From NCBI RefSeq assembly GCF_011762155.1, contig NZ_JAASQL010000001.1, positions 1,954,251-2,018,250 on the forward strand: a DNA stretch of 64,000 nucleotides, read 5' to 3'. A program made the position numbers and the translations under genes. The notes under the pieces were generated by a model, which saw only the letters and a list, made by a program, of their open reading frames with translations, was not told where the DNA came from and did not search any database. Shown here one piece after another: positions 7,609 to 15,448 of this stretch (its first letter is position 1; every line of letters begins with the position of its first letter). Source of the stretch: Wenyingzhuangia heitensis. GTDB taxonomy: Bacteria > Bacteroidota > Bacteroidia > Flavobacteriales > Flavobacteriaceae.

Positions 7609-7962
7609 TTATTTAGATTTGTTCTTAAAGTTAGAAGGCATTAAATCTATATTTCTTTTTTCTGCTGCTTTAATTACAAAAGGGATAATAATACTGGCTC
7701 CTGGTAGTAGCACAAAAGGGATTCCAATTCCTGCTATTTTAAGCATATCAAAAGCATAAAATTTTATAAATTTTTCTTCTTCTTTGGTAATTTTACCTGT
7801 GGTTACATAGGCTTGTATAATCAGTCTGGTTTTTTTGGTGTCACTTGCACCTGTTTTTAAACCATTAAAAAAAATGTCTAATGCATGAGTTACCATTACA
7901 CGATTTTTTTCTATGAAAAGTTTAAAAATTCGGTAGGATCTAGATGCTTTTTTTTCGTTCAT
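7609..7962 (-). CDS. small protein with LETM1-like segment
   Basis: 117 aa. The N-terminal 80 residues are polar and helical (RIFKLFIEKNRVMVTHALDIF ... TTGKITKEEEKFIKFYAFDML). One hydrophobic segment, IAGIGIPFVLLPGASIIIPFV, is followed by IKAAEKRNIDLMPSNF. The hydrophobic core ending in LMPSNF resembles the inner-membrane core of LETM1 proteins (IP...LP...FP..LPS.F), which I take as weak evidence. It starts 4 bp after the DUF423 gene, so it is the third gene of that operon. Function unknown. Confidence 0.65.
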   Translation of the reverse strand: MNEKKASRSYRIFKLFIEKNRVMVTHALDIFFNGLKTGASDTKKTRLIIQAYVTTGKITKEEEKFIKFYAFDMLKIAGIGIPFVLLPGASIIIPFVIKAAEKRNIDLMPSNFKNKSK

Positions 7963-7966
7963 GGGT

Positions 7967-8341
7967 TTATAGCAATGCCATTATAAAAAATAACCAAGCT
8001 AAAAGTAAACATAATCCTCCTAATGGAGTTAAGGGACCTATAAATTTAACAGGAAGTTTACGACTTTTTAAAATACAAATTCCATAAATGCTCCCAGAGA
8101 ATAAAAACACACCTATAATAGTACATATAACAGCTAAATTGCTGGTTGTGTTGTTAAAAGGTAAGGAGATTTGTAACAAAATTAAAAATAAGGCATGATA
8201 CATTTGGTATTTTACACCAATTTCAAAACTATCTAAAATTTCTTTAGACCATTTCTTTTTTAGTAAATGGCTACCAAATGCACCTAGTATAATTGCGCTA
8301 GCACCAAAGAGTCCTCCAAAAATAAAAGCTAAATTCTGCAT
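7967..8341 (-). CDS. DUF423 family membrane protein
   Basis: 124 aa with four membrane helices and the family features IFGGLFGASAIILGAFGSHLLKK at the N-terminus, FEIGVKYQMYHALFL (Tyr-His near residue 48), FLFSGSIYGICIL and IGPLTPLGGLCLLLAWLFF. DUF423 (YgdD-type) proteins are widespread inner-membrane proteins of unknown function. Its start codon shares one base with the stop of the DUF4494 gene (TAATG), indicating co-translation. Confidence 0.88.
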   Translation of the reverse strand: MQNLAFIFGGLFGASAIILGAFGSHLLKKKWSKEILDSFEIGVKYQMYHALFLILLQISLPFNNTTSNLAVICTIIGVFLFSGSIYGICILKSRKLPVKFIGPLTPLGGLCLLLAWLFFIMALL

Positions 8342-8898
8342 TATTCTTCCTCTGAAGTCTCTTCTTCAGTTTCATCAACAAATTCATCTTGGTTATCTGC
8401 TTCATCTTCTTCTGTAATAGAAGCTTCTGTATAAACATTTTCTGTTTTAACAGGTTCCGCTATAGGCTCTTCCTCTCCATCAAAAAACGGAAAAATATCT
8501 ATAATAGGAGATTCTGTAATACTTGGAATAGAGAAATCTGAAACAGAGTCTGCAAATTGCTCTAATAAATATTCGTACGCATCTTTTACATCATTAGCTT
8601 GTACCAAAACATATGTGTTTGTTCTACGCTCTAAACCTTTATCCTCGTCTAAAGTAACCAAAGAAACTTTACACTTAAACCAACGATCACCGTGTTCACT
8701 AGGGAAAATTTCGGAAAAATTAGCCACCTTAATATTGGTGATTTTAAAACCTTCAGAAAGGTATTTTCCCATTTCTTCTGTAGCACGTGCTTCTGCTTCT
8801 GTAAAAGTTAAAGCATCAAATAAATAAGGCTGATTGAATGTTTTAATTTTTTCGTTGTCGTCTATTTTGCTGTATTTAACTTTTACTTCGTACCACAT
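8341..8898 (-). CDS. DUF4494 domain protein with acidic tail
   Basis: 185 aa. The first 150 residues match DUF4494: MWYEVKVKYSKIDDNEKIK, YLFDALTFTEAEARATEEM, DRWFKCKVSLVTLDE and YVLVQANDVKDAYEYL. After the domain the last 40 residues are very acidic (runs such as EEDEADNQDEF and EETEEETSEEE), like a nucleic-acid-mimic or disordered tail. The family is confined to Bacteroidota and has no known function. A -7 box (TATTTTTG) is 21 bp upstream at 8920-8927. First gene of an operon with DUF423 and the LETM1-like gene. Confidence 0.85.
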   Translation of the reverse strand: MWYEVKVKYSKIDDNEKIKTFNQPYLFDALTFTEAEARATEEMGKYLSEGFKITNIKVANFSEIFPSEHGDRWFKCKVSLVTLDEDKGLERRTNTYVLVQANDVKDAYEYLLEQFADSVSDFSIPSITESPIIDIFPFFDGEEEPIAEPVKTENVYTEASITEEDEADNQDEFVDETEEETSEEE

Positions 8899-8919
8899 AT
8901 ATTATAAAAATTTAGATGT

Positions 8920-8927
8920 CAAAAATA
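8920..8927 (-). promoter_or_regulatory. -7 box of the DUF4494 operon
   Basis: TATTTTTG on the minus strand fits TAnnTTTG, 21 bp upstream of the DUF4494 start. I see no gene or repeat in the rest of the gap 8928-9128. Confidence 0.55.
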
Positions 8928-9128
8928 AGCAAACAATTGTAATTCGCTATAAAATTAGTAAGAAAGATTCATCATGCTTTTATATTCTAATGTATGGTAG
9001 GTACTATTTGTTTTTTTTAGGTATTTAACTTTAATATGATAAGGTTTCTCGTTGTGTTTATAGGTAGATTCTAGTACAAATTAAAGTATGTTGGGATCCC
9101 TGAAATTCAGTTGTTTTAGAGTGTTTTA

Positions 9129-9581
9129 TTATATTCTTTTTTCAAAGCAAATACTGTTTTCAGCATTTATATATTCTCCAAAATTTGGAATTATTTTGTA
9201 ATCGTTTTTTTTATAAAATTCAATAGCATATGGTTTTTCTTTGAGTGTTTCTAAAATACATTTTTCAAAATTCAATTCACTACTCCAGTTCTCTAATCCT
9301 TTCAGAATTATTGTTGCAATACCTTTCTTTCTGTAATTATTAGGAACATACATTCGTTTGATTTCCATTTTATTTTGAGAAAATTCTTTTATTCCTCCAC
9401 AACCTATGGCATTTTTATGTTCATCATAAGCAACAATTACATGTTTTATTTTGTCAATATTATTTAATTTTCCATAAAATGACTTTTCCTCTTTATAATA
9501 GAATTTTAAATCAGCATCTAATTCTATAACTAAATTTTTAAAGTCTGGATTGTCAGAATTTGTTTTTTTGATCGTTATCAA
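9129..9581 (-). CDS. GNAT family N-acetyltransferase
   Basis: 150 aa with the GNAT acetyl-CoA fold: HVIVAYDEHKNAIGCGGIKEF (beta 2-3), MEIKRMYVPNNYRKKGIATIIL (motif A, R-K-K-G-I-A pyrophosphate loop near residues 90-95) and CILETLKEKPYAIEFYKKNDYK (motif B). Single-domain enzyme of the type that acetylates small amines; substrate unknown. It lies 57 bp downstream of uvrB on the same strand, beyond a long hairpin. Confidence 0.88.
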   Translation of the reverse strand: MITIKKTNSDNPDFKNLVIELDADLKFYYKEEKSFYGKLNNIDKIKHVIVAYDEHKNAIGCGGIKEFSQNKMEIKRMYVPNNYRKKGIATIILKGLENWSSELNFEKCILETLKEKPYAIEFYKKNDYKIIPNFGEYINAENSICFEKRI

Positions 9582-9610
9582 ATCGTTGTTTTAGGATTGT
9601 TTTTTTTATA

Positions 9611-9645
9611 ATTGTAAATAACATTTTTGAAATGTTATTTACAAT
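9611..9645. other. 16-bp hairpin overlapping the uvrB stop codon
   Basis: Arms 9611-9626 and 9630-9645 with a TTG loop form a perfect 16-bp stem that includes the last codons and stop of uvrB (9639-9641). In the uvrB direction it is followed by an A-run rather than a U-run, so it is not a standard intrinsic terminator for uvrB. It may act as an mRNA 3'-end stabiliser. Confidence 0.6.
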
Positions 9646-11624
9646 TTCGTTTTTAACAACTTAATTTCATCTCTAAATTGGGCAGCAGCCATAAAATCTA
9701 AATTTTTAGCGGCTTTTTCCATCGCTCTCTGTTTTTCTCTAATACGTTCTTCTATTACAGGTTTAGATAAGTAATCTAAATCTTCTTCGGCAGCTAAATT
9801 GTGCTGAATTTCCTCATAATTGGTTCCTTGGTTGTCTGTTAAATTATTACCAAAGTCTTTTTTAATTTGAGTAGGAGTAATTCCATTAGCTTCGTTATAT
9901 GCAATTTGTTTTTCTCTTCTTCTAGCAGTTTCATCAATGGTTAATTGCATACTTTTTGTAATTTTATCACCATACAAAATAGCCATTCCGTTTACGTTTC
10001 TTGCTGCTCTACCTACGGTTTGAGTAATAGATCTGTGAGAACGTAAAAAACCTTCTTTGTCTGCATCAATAATTGCAACTAAAGAAACTTCGGGTAAATC
10101 CAATCCTTCACGTAACAGGTTTACTCCAATCAAAACATCAAACAAACCTTTACGCAAATCTTGCATAATTTCTACACGTTCCAAAGTATCTACATCGGAA
10201 TGTATGTAACGACAACGAACCTGAATTCTAGTTAAATATTTAGCCAATTCTTCTGCCATACGTTTGGTTAAGGTAGTTACCAAAACTCGTTCATCTACTT
10301 CAATACGTTTGTGTATTTCCTCAATCAAATCATCAATTTGATTTTTACTAGGACGAACTTCTATAATAGGATCTAACAATCCGGTAGGTCGAATAACTTG
10401 TTCTACAACCACACCGTCAGATTTTTCTAATTCATAATCTGCAGGAGTTGCAGTTACATATATTACTTGATTTTGTATGGCTTCAAATTCTTCAAATTTT
10501 AACGGACGATTGTCCATAGCAGCAGGCAATCTAAATCCAAATTCTACTAAATTTTCTTTACGAGAACGGTCTCCGCCATACATGGCATGGGTTTGCGGAA
10601 CGGTAACATGACTTTCATCAATCACCATTAAAAAATCTTCGGGAAAATAGTCTATCAAACAGAAAGGTCTTGTTCCGGGTTCACGACCATCTAAATATCT
10701 AGAGTAGTTTTCAATTCCGCTACAATATCCCAATTCACGAATCATTTCTAAATCAAACTCAGTACGTTCTTTTAAACGTTTCGCTTCTAAGTTTTTCCCA
10801 ATTTCATTAAAATAATCGTGTTGTTTCATCAAATCGTCTTGAATTTGATGAATGGCTGTTTGTAAAACATCTGGAGAGGTTACAAATAAATTGGCAGGAT
10901 ATATGTCTAAATTGTCATAACGTTCTATAACTTGTTTGTTTTCTAAATCGTAAGATTCAATATCTTCAATCTCATCACCAAAAAAATGGATTCTATAGGC
11001 ATATTCTCCATAAGAAGGAAAAATAGTAACGGTATCTCCTTTTACTTTAAAGTTACCACTTTTCATATCGGCCTCTGTACGGGCATACAGACTTTGTACC
11101 AACATGTGTAAAAATTTGGTTCTGCTAAGTGTTTGATCTACTTGTATGTTGATTACATTTTTTTTGAATTCTACTGGATTTCCTATTCCATACAGACAAG
11201 AAACAGAAGCTACCACCAAAACATCTTTTCTACCAGAAAGTAGGGCAGATGAAGTACTAATACGCAAACGTTCAATTTCTTCGTTAATAGATAAATCTTT
11301 TTCTATATATACTCCAGTACTTGGAATAAAAGCTTCGGGTTGATAATAGTCGTAATAAGACACAAAATATTCTACAGCATTGTCTGGAAAAAAATTCTTA
11401 AACTCAGAATACAATTGTGCTGCTAAGGTTTTATTATGTGCCAAGACTAACGTGGGTCTTTTTACTTGTTCTATAACATTGGCAACGGTAAATGTTTTAC
11501 CAGACCCTGTAACTCCTAATAGGGTTTGATATTTATCTCCATTGTTAACACCTGCTACCAATTCTTTAATAGCAGTAGGTTGATCACCCGTAGGTTGGTA
11601 TTTAGAAACGACTTTAAAATCCAT
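9639..11624 (-). CDS. uvrB: excinuclease ABC subunit B
   Basis: 661-aa helicase-like subunit that verifies DNA damage with UvrA and recruits UvrC in nucleotide excision repair. Visible are the Q-like start (YQPTGDQPTAIKEL), Walker A LGVTGSGKTFTVAN (about residue 39), the beta-hairpin region YDYYQPEAFIPSTGVYIEKD, the DESH box in MVIDESHVTVP, helicase motifs VTATPADYE, VLIGVNLLREGLDLPEVSLV and QTVGRAARN, and a C-terminal UVR domain (ending AAAQFRDEIKLLKTKL). Full length and intact. It is divergent from the MerC-like gene. I see no LexA-type site. Confidence 0.97.
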   Translation of the reverse strand: MDFKVVSKYQPTGDQPTAIKELVAGVNNGDKYQTLLGVTGSGKTFTVANVIEQVKRPTLVLAHNKTLAAQLYSEFKNFFPDNAVEYFVSYYDYYQPEAFIPSTGVYIEKDLSINEEIERLRISTSSALLSGRKDVLVVASVSCLYGIGNPVEFKKNVINIQVDQTLSRTKFLHMLVQSLYARTEADMKSGNFKVKGDTVTIFPSYGEYAYRIHFFGDEIEDIESYDLENKQVIERYDNLDIYPANLFVTSPDVLQTAIHQIQDDLMKQHDYFNEIGKNLEAKRLKERTEFDLEMIRELGYCSGIENYSRYLDGREPGTRPFCLIDYFPEDFLMVIDESHVTVPQTHAMYGGDRSRKENLVEFGFRLPAAMDNRPLKFEEFEAIQNQVIYVTATPADYELEKSDGVVVEQVIRPTGLLDPIIEVRPSKNQIDDLIEEIHKRIEVDERVLVTTLTKRMAEELAKYLTRIQVRCRYIHSDVDTLERVEIMQDLRKGLFDVLIGVNLLREGLDLPEVSLVAIIDADKEGFLRSHRSITQTVGRAARNVNGMAILYGDKITKSMQLTIDETARRREKQIAYNEANGITPTQIKKDFGNNLTDNQGTNYEEIQHNLAAEEDLDYLSKPVIEERIREKQRAMEKAAKNLDFMAAAQFRDEIKLLKTKL

Positions 11625-11677
11625 TTGGTAAAATTATGGAATGTATTTTATAGCATTGTAATTTATTTAAAATAATT

Positions 11678-11698
11678 AAATGCATCAATGTTGCATTT
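11678..11698. promoter_or_regulatory. Zur/Fur-type palindromic operator
   Basis: AAATGCATCA-A-TGTTGCATTT is a 21-bp palindrome with one mismatch pair, in the uvrB/merC-like divergent gap. It covers the expected -33 region of the plus-strand promoter whose -7 is TATATTCG at 11715-11722. Its size, odd symmetry and TGCA...TGCA arms are like operators of Fur-family regulators, Zur in particular. The palindrome is observed; the regulator is inferred. Confidence 0.5.
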
Positions 11699-11739
11699 AA
11701 GTGTTTTATTTATCTATATTCGCACCGAAATTAGAATAG

Positions 11740-12144
11740 ATGATGATATTAACAAAAGAAAAATCGGATACTTTAGGGGCATTGGCCAGTAGCTTATGTT
11801 TAATACACTGTGTAGCTACTCCTTTTCTTTTTATTGCTCAAACTTGTGCTACAACTTGTAATGGGGCAGTACCACATTGGTGGAGTTTTATTGATTATAT
11901 ATTTTTAGTTATTTCTTTTTTTGCGGTTTATAAATCGACACAAGAAACCTCTATTTCTTTTATAAAACCTTTGCTATGGTTTAGCTGGTTTGTATTATTT
12001 TTAATAATTGCAAATGAAAAATTAGAGTTAATTATTTTAAACGAAGCAACTATTTATATTCCTGCATTAGCCTTAATAGGATTGCATTTATACAATAAAA
12101 AATATTGTAAATGTAATGTTACTAAGTGTTGTACAAATTCATAA
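11740..12144 (+). CDS. MerC-domain membrane protein
   Basis: 134 aa, four membrane helices. The N-terminal helix has SLCLIHCVATPFLF, the cysteine pair typical of MerC proteins (about residues 20-23). A second Cys pair is in QTCATTCNGAVPHWW. The C-terminus is cysteine-rich (KKYCKCNVTKCCTNS), suited to metal handover. MerC was defined as an inner-membrane mercury carrier. The Bacteroidota homologues are often found with Fur-family genes, and the Zur-type palindrome ahead of this one suggests a zinc or other divalent-metal role rather than mercury. No other mer genes are present. Confidence 0.8.
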   Translation: MMILTKEKSDTLGALASSLCLIHCVATPFLFIAQTCATTCNGAVPHWWSFIDYIFLVISFFAVYKSTQETSISFIKPLLWFSWFVLFLIIANEKLELIILNEATIYIPALALIGLHLYNKKYCKCNVTKCCTNS

Positions 12145-12191
12145 CAACGATTAAAATTAATTAATAGAATTTTATGAAATAGTTTTTAAGA

Positions 12192-12440
12192 CTAGCCAAA
12201 AATCCTGTTAAGCATTTGTTTGTTCGCATTTTTAATACTCCAGTCACAAGAGGGGTAGTTAATTTCTAAACAAACTCCCTTGTCGTTCATATCTTCAATT
12301 AAATTTTTGTCTTTACGATTTAACAAACTATTTATTTTTAATAATTTTTGAGTTAAAATAGAGCGTTTGTTTTGTAATACTCTGTGGATCATTACACTTC
12401 TGTCATTAGATTTTATTACTACGTTTTTAATGTATTTCAT
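12192..12440 (-). CDS. 82-aa orphan protein behind an FNR-type box
   Basis: 82 aa, basic, soluble, starting MKYIKNVVIKSNDRSVMIHRVL and ending in an INYPSCDWSIKNANKQMLNRIFG segment with two cysteines in the C-terminal half (GVCLE and PSCDW). I do not recognise a family. A good -7 box (TATATTTG, minus strand) is at 12496-12503. A perfect TTGAT-N4-ATCAA palindrome lies at 12520-12533, so it appears to be a genuine Crp/Fnr-controlled gene. It follows hxlR-type gene 12530-12841 on the same strand. Confidence 0.6.
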   Translation of the reverse strand: MKYIKNVVIKSNDRSVMIHRVLQNKRSILTQKLLKINSLLNRKDKNLIEDMNDKGVCLEINYPSCDWSIKNANKQMLNRIFG

Positions 12441-12495
12441 GTGAATATTGTTTTATAAGTTCCTTATTAAAATACAAAAAACAAATAGTGTAATC

Positions 12496-12503
12496 CAAAT
12501 ATA
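12496..12503 (-). promoter_or_regulatory. -7 box of the 82-aa orphan
   Basis: TATATTTG on the minus strand is a full match to TAnnTTTG. It predicts a start near 12489 and a leader of about 50 nt. It lies one to two helical turns downstream of the FNR-type palindrome at 12520-12533. Confidence 0.55.
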
Positions 12504-12519
12504 ATCAAGTCTTTAAGTG

Positions 12520-12533
12520 TTGATATCAATCAA
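12520..12533. promoter_or_regulatory. FNR-type box
   Basis: TTGATATCAATCAA is a perfect TTGAT-N4-ATCAA site, the consensus of FNR and relatives. It overlaps the last bases of the HxlR gene and is centred about 38-41 bp upstream of the predicted start of the 82-aa gene, close to a class II activator position. Confidence 0.6.
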
Positions 12534-12841
12534 CTTTTACAATCTTCTATTCCCCAAGTATCTAAACTTTTTAAAATAGACTCTAGAGATTTTCCTCTTT
12601 TGGTCAATTCATACTCAACTTTTGGAGGGACTACCGGAAATACTTTTCTAGAAATAAGCTTGTCTTTTTCTAACTCTCTTACAGTTTGAGTAAACATTTT
12701 ATTGGAGATTCCAAGGATTTTCTTTTGTAAAACTCCCGAGCGTAAGTTACCTTCTAGTAAATGAAATAAAATCAATGGTTTCCATTTTGTACCTATCAAA
12801 TTCATAGTGTAATGCAAAGGACAGCTAATTTCTTTTTCCAA
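12530..12841 (-). CDS. HxlR family transcriptional regulator
   Basis: 103-aa winged-helix regulator: CPLHYTMNLIGTKWKPLILFHLLEG (conserved N-terminal Cys at residue 7 and K-W motif), LRSGVLQKKILGISNKMFTQTVRELEKDKLI (recognition helix) and VPPKVEYELTKRGKSLESIL (wing). The only workable start is TTG at 12841, because an in-frame stop lies just upstream and the next ATG would remove the conserved cysteine. It is divergent from the VOC gene, and the pair resembles known HxlR/target pairs that respond to electrophiles or quinones. Confidence 0.9.
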   Translation of the reverse strand: MEKEISCPLHYTMNLIGTKWKPLILFHLLEGNLRSGVLQKKILGISNKMFTQTVRELEKDKLISRKVFPVVPPKVEYELTKRGKSLESILKSLDTWGIEDCKS

Positions 12842-12887
12842 ATTTTAAGTTTTAGATTGTTGATAATCATTAATTTACCCATTTAGG

Positions 12888-12913
12888 TAACTATGCAACT
12901 TTTAAGTAAGTTA
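12888..12913. promoter_or_regulatory. possible HxlR operator
   Basis: In the gap between the HxlR and VOC genes there are nested dyads: TAACT ... AGTTA (12888-12892 and 12909-12913) and AACTT-N6-AAGTT (12897-12912). HxlR proteins bind such AT-rich dyads in their divergent promoters. The match is only suggestive. Confidence 0.3.
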
Positions 12914-12962
12914 TTGTAGTAGAATCAAATATAAAGTAATTTTACAGTCTAAATTGTAAGTT

Positions 12963-13481
12963 ATGACAGCAAATAAAAATTATCCTAAAGCATTTTCTCA
13001 TATTGGTTTAACTGTACCTAATATAAAAGAAGCTGTTAAATTCTATTCAGAAGTAATGGGTTGGTATATAATTATGGAACCATCAACCGTAAAGAAAGAA
13101 AAAGAAACAGCTATTGGTCAAATGTGTATTGATGTTTTTGGAAATGATTGGACAGAGTTTGAAATTGCACATTTGGCAACTTCAGATGGAATAGGAGTGG
13201 AGTTGTTCTGTTTTCCTAACGGAGTAAAAGAAGCACCAGAATTTAATCCTTTTAACACAGGTCTCTTTCATTTTTGTATACAAGATCCAAATATTGAAGA
13301 ATTGGTAGAGAAAATTGTTTCCTACGGAGGAAAACAAAGAATGCCTATAAGAGAATATTATCCTAAAGACAAACCTTTTAGAATGTGTTATGTAGAAGAT
13401 CCGTTTGGGATTGTTTTTGAAGTTTATACGCATAGTTATGAATTGACCTATTCTTCGGGAGCGTATCAGCACAACAATTAA
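12963..13481 (+). CDS. VOC family (glyoxalase/bleomycin-resistance-like) protein
   Basis: 172 aa containing one vicinal-oxygen-chelate module: FSHIGLTVPNIKEAVKFYSEVMGW at the N-terminus with a metal-type His, FEIAHLATSDGIGVELFCFPNG, and the second half FHFCIQDPNIEELVEKI ... KPFRMCYVEDPFGIVFEVYTHSYE, giving His and Glu ligands. Such proteins are lyases, dioxygenases or resistance proteins depending on the member. The divergent HxlR regulator suggests a role in removing a reactive carbonyl or aromatic compound. Substrate unknown. Confidence 0.88.
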   Translation: MTANKNYPKAFSHIGLTVPNIKEAVKFYSEVMGWYIIMEPSTVKKEKETAIGQMCIDVFGNDWTEFEIAHLATSDGIGVELFCFPNGVKEAPEFNPFNTGLFHFCIQDPNIEELVEKIVSYGGKQRMPIREYYPKDKPFRMCYVEDPFGIVFEVYTHSYELTYSSGAYQHNN

Positions 13482-13491
13482 TTATCTAAAA

Positions 13492-13525
13492 AAAAAAGAG
13501 AAGCTAATGTTAGCTTCTCTTTTTT
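13492..13525. terminator. bidirectional hairpin terminator
   Basis: AGAGAAGCTAA / TTAGCTTCTCT stem flanked by an A-run and a T-run, between the convergent VOC gene (ends 13481) and phoD-like gene (ends 13544). It can serve both. Confidence 0.85.
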
Positions 13526-13543
13526 AGTTGGTTGTAAATTCTC

Positions 13544-15238
13544 TTATGAAAACGTAACTGTGTGTGCTGTTTCTGTAGTGTAAGAAGAGGATAAAAGAGT
13601 GTCTACATAAATCCATTCAGAGGTTACTTCTGTATTGGTAAATGTAGTCATCACAAAACCTCTTTTAGAAGAGTTAAAGTATGTTAAATCATCAATTAAA
13701 GTTGTCAGAGCACCTTCAAAAGCAGTTAAGGTTTCTGCACTAGGATTTCCTCCTAAATATTCTTCAAAACCAGGAGAGCTAATACTTGCAGTGGCAATTT
13801 CTATACCCACTTCGGTTTTGTCTTGTTTAACCAATTTACTGCTCCATCCGTTGTGAGTGTCTCCAGCAAGGGTAACTATTTTTTTACTACCCAAAGTATT
13901 GTAAATAAGTTCTCGCTCTGCATAATAACCATCCCAAGCATCTAAATTATAAGGTAGTATTGAATTGATTCTTGTTAATTCTTCTGTAGTTAACGTTGGA
14001 TCATTTTGTTGTAATCTTACTTTTAACGTAACCAATTCAGCTAAAATATCATTAAAATCAGCAGTTCCAAAAGCCATTAACAAATCTGCCGGAATGTTCA
14101 TTTTTCCCATTAAAACTTGTTGTCCTAATACTTGCCATTTGTTTGTGTTAGCGCTTAATTGATTGAACAACCAATCACGTTGTGTAGTTCCCAATAATGT
14201 TCTGTTACTATCTGTAACTGCTGCTTCAAAAGCTGTCCCGTCTAATCCTGTAGCAGTAAAATAATCAGCAATATTTAATTGTTTGTCACGTCCAATAACA
14301 CGAGTGTCTAACATAATTAGGTTGACCAAATTACCAATGTTAAAAGTTCTGTAGATTAAACTCTCGTTGTCTGCTTCTAATTTGGTAAAAGGCAAATATT
14401 CACTGTAGGCTTTTAAAGCTGCGTTTTTTCTAGTTTCAAAAGGCCCTTCACTAGCCGAATGATTTTCAGCTCCATCTTTGTAAGTATCGTTTGCTACTTC
14501 ATGATCATCCCAAACACAAATAAAAGGTTTTTTTTGATGAGCCAATTGCAAGTCAGCATCTGTTTTGTATTGTTTATAGCGAGTTCTATAATCTTCTAAA
14601 GAAACAATTTCGTGTTCTGGTTCGTGAAAACGATTTAAAAAAGCATTCTCATCATTAGCTCCATAACCACCTGCTTGGTATTCATAAAAATAATCTCCTA
14701 AATGTACAATAATATCAGCTTCTGATTTTGCCATGGCATTGTATACGTTAAACAAACCTGCCTGGTAGTTTGAGCAAGAACAAACAGCTAATTTTATACT
14801 ACTTGCATTTTCTGGTAACGTAATGGTTTCTCCAACAACAGATATTTGTTGGTCTTCTTCATTTATAAAACGATAATAAAGTTTTAATCCTTCAGTAAGT
14901 TCTGTCAATTCAATAGCAAGAGTGTTGTCTCTTTCTGCATCTGTAACAATAGCACCATTTCTAATAATATCATTAAATTGAGAGTCTGTAGCAACTTCCC
15001 ATAAAATTTCTTTGTTAGCTTGGCTGTATCTTGTCCAAATAATCACTTTTGATGATGTAGGATCAAAACTACCTACACCGTGTTGAAAGTTGTTATTGGT
15101 AAAGTTGCTGGTATCAATTGTATTATTGGTCAAATCATCATCACTACAACTAATAAAGTTGGGAGCTAGAATAATACCTCCTGTAGCCATTAACGCATTC
15201 TGAATAAACTGTCTTCTACTTTTGTTTGGGGTTGCCAT
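13544..15238 (-). CDS. PhoD-like phosphodiesterase/alkaline phosphatase, Tat-exported
   Basis: 564 aa. The N-terminus SRRQFIQNALMATGG is a twin-arginine signal, followed by NFISCSDDD, which looks like a lipid-attachment cysteine (Tat lipoprotein). An N-terminal beta domain (about 50-145) precedes the metallophosphatase domain with VHLGDYFYEYQ, CVWDDHEVANDTYKDG (metal ligands), VLGQQVLMGK and VTLAGDTHNGW. PhoD enzymes are Ca/Fe-dependent phosphodiesterases and phosphatases used for phosphorus scavenging. Single-gene unit; no Pho-box-like repeat was noticed upstream. Confidence 0.92.
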   Translation of the reverse strand: MATPNKSRRQFIQNALMATGGIILAPNFISCSDDDLTNNTIDTSNFTNNNFQHGVGSFDPTSSKVIIWTRYSQANKEILWEVATDSQFNDIIRNGAIVTDAERDNTLAIELTELTEGLKLYYRFINEEDQQISVVGETITLPENASSIKLAVCSCSNYQAGLFNVYNAMAKSEADIIVHLGDYFYEYQAGGYGANDENAFLNRFHEPEHEIVSLEDYRTRYKQYKTDADLQLAHQKKPFICVWDDHEVANDTYKDGAENHSASEGPFETRKNAALKAYSEYLPFTKLEADNESLIYRTFNIGNLVNLIMLDTRVIGRDKQLNIADYFTATGLDGTAFEAAVTDSNRTLLGTTQRDWLFNQLSANTNKWQVLGQQVLMGKMNIPADLLMAFGTADFNDILAELVTLKVRLQQNDPTLTTEELTRINSILPYNLDAWDGYYAERELIYNTLGSKKIVTLAGDTHNGWSSKLVKQDKTEVGIEIATASISSPGFEEYLGGNPSAETLTAFEGALTTLIDDLTYFNSSKRGFVMTTFTNTEVTSEWIYVDTLLSSSYTTETAHTVTFS

Positions 15239-15374
15239 AAAATTTTAGTTTGATTTTTTACGAAGATGAGACAATAGCTAAAAGTAGAGGTTAGTAGATT
15301 CTTATGATTATATTACGTGATGAAGTTAAATGTTAATAAAAAGAGCGATTGATTTTAAGTTGTTTACAAAAAAA

Positions 15375-15409
15375 AACCAGGATTTCCGATAAAATCAGAA
15401 ATCCTGGTT
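15375..15409 (-). terminator. terminator of the propeller/Dabb gene
   Basis: 12-bp stem (arms 15375-15386 and 15398-15409) followed in the minus-strand direction by a U-run, 39 bp after the stop at 15449. Nothing else is seen in the 210-bp gap 15239-15448. Confidence 0.85.
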
Positions 15410-15448
15410 AACATTTGTTTTTGCTAAAGGGTAGGTTGTGTAAATAAG

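Noticed and set aside
8834-9028. 64-codon plus-strand frame upstream of the DUF4494 gene
   Set aside because: Overlaps the DUF4494 start antisense, AT-rich residues only, no recognisable domain or promoter.
12841-12960. Fur-box-like GATAATCATTA near the HxlR/VOC promoters
   Set aside because: Only a partial match without proper symmetry; ordinary AT-rich sequence can give it.
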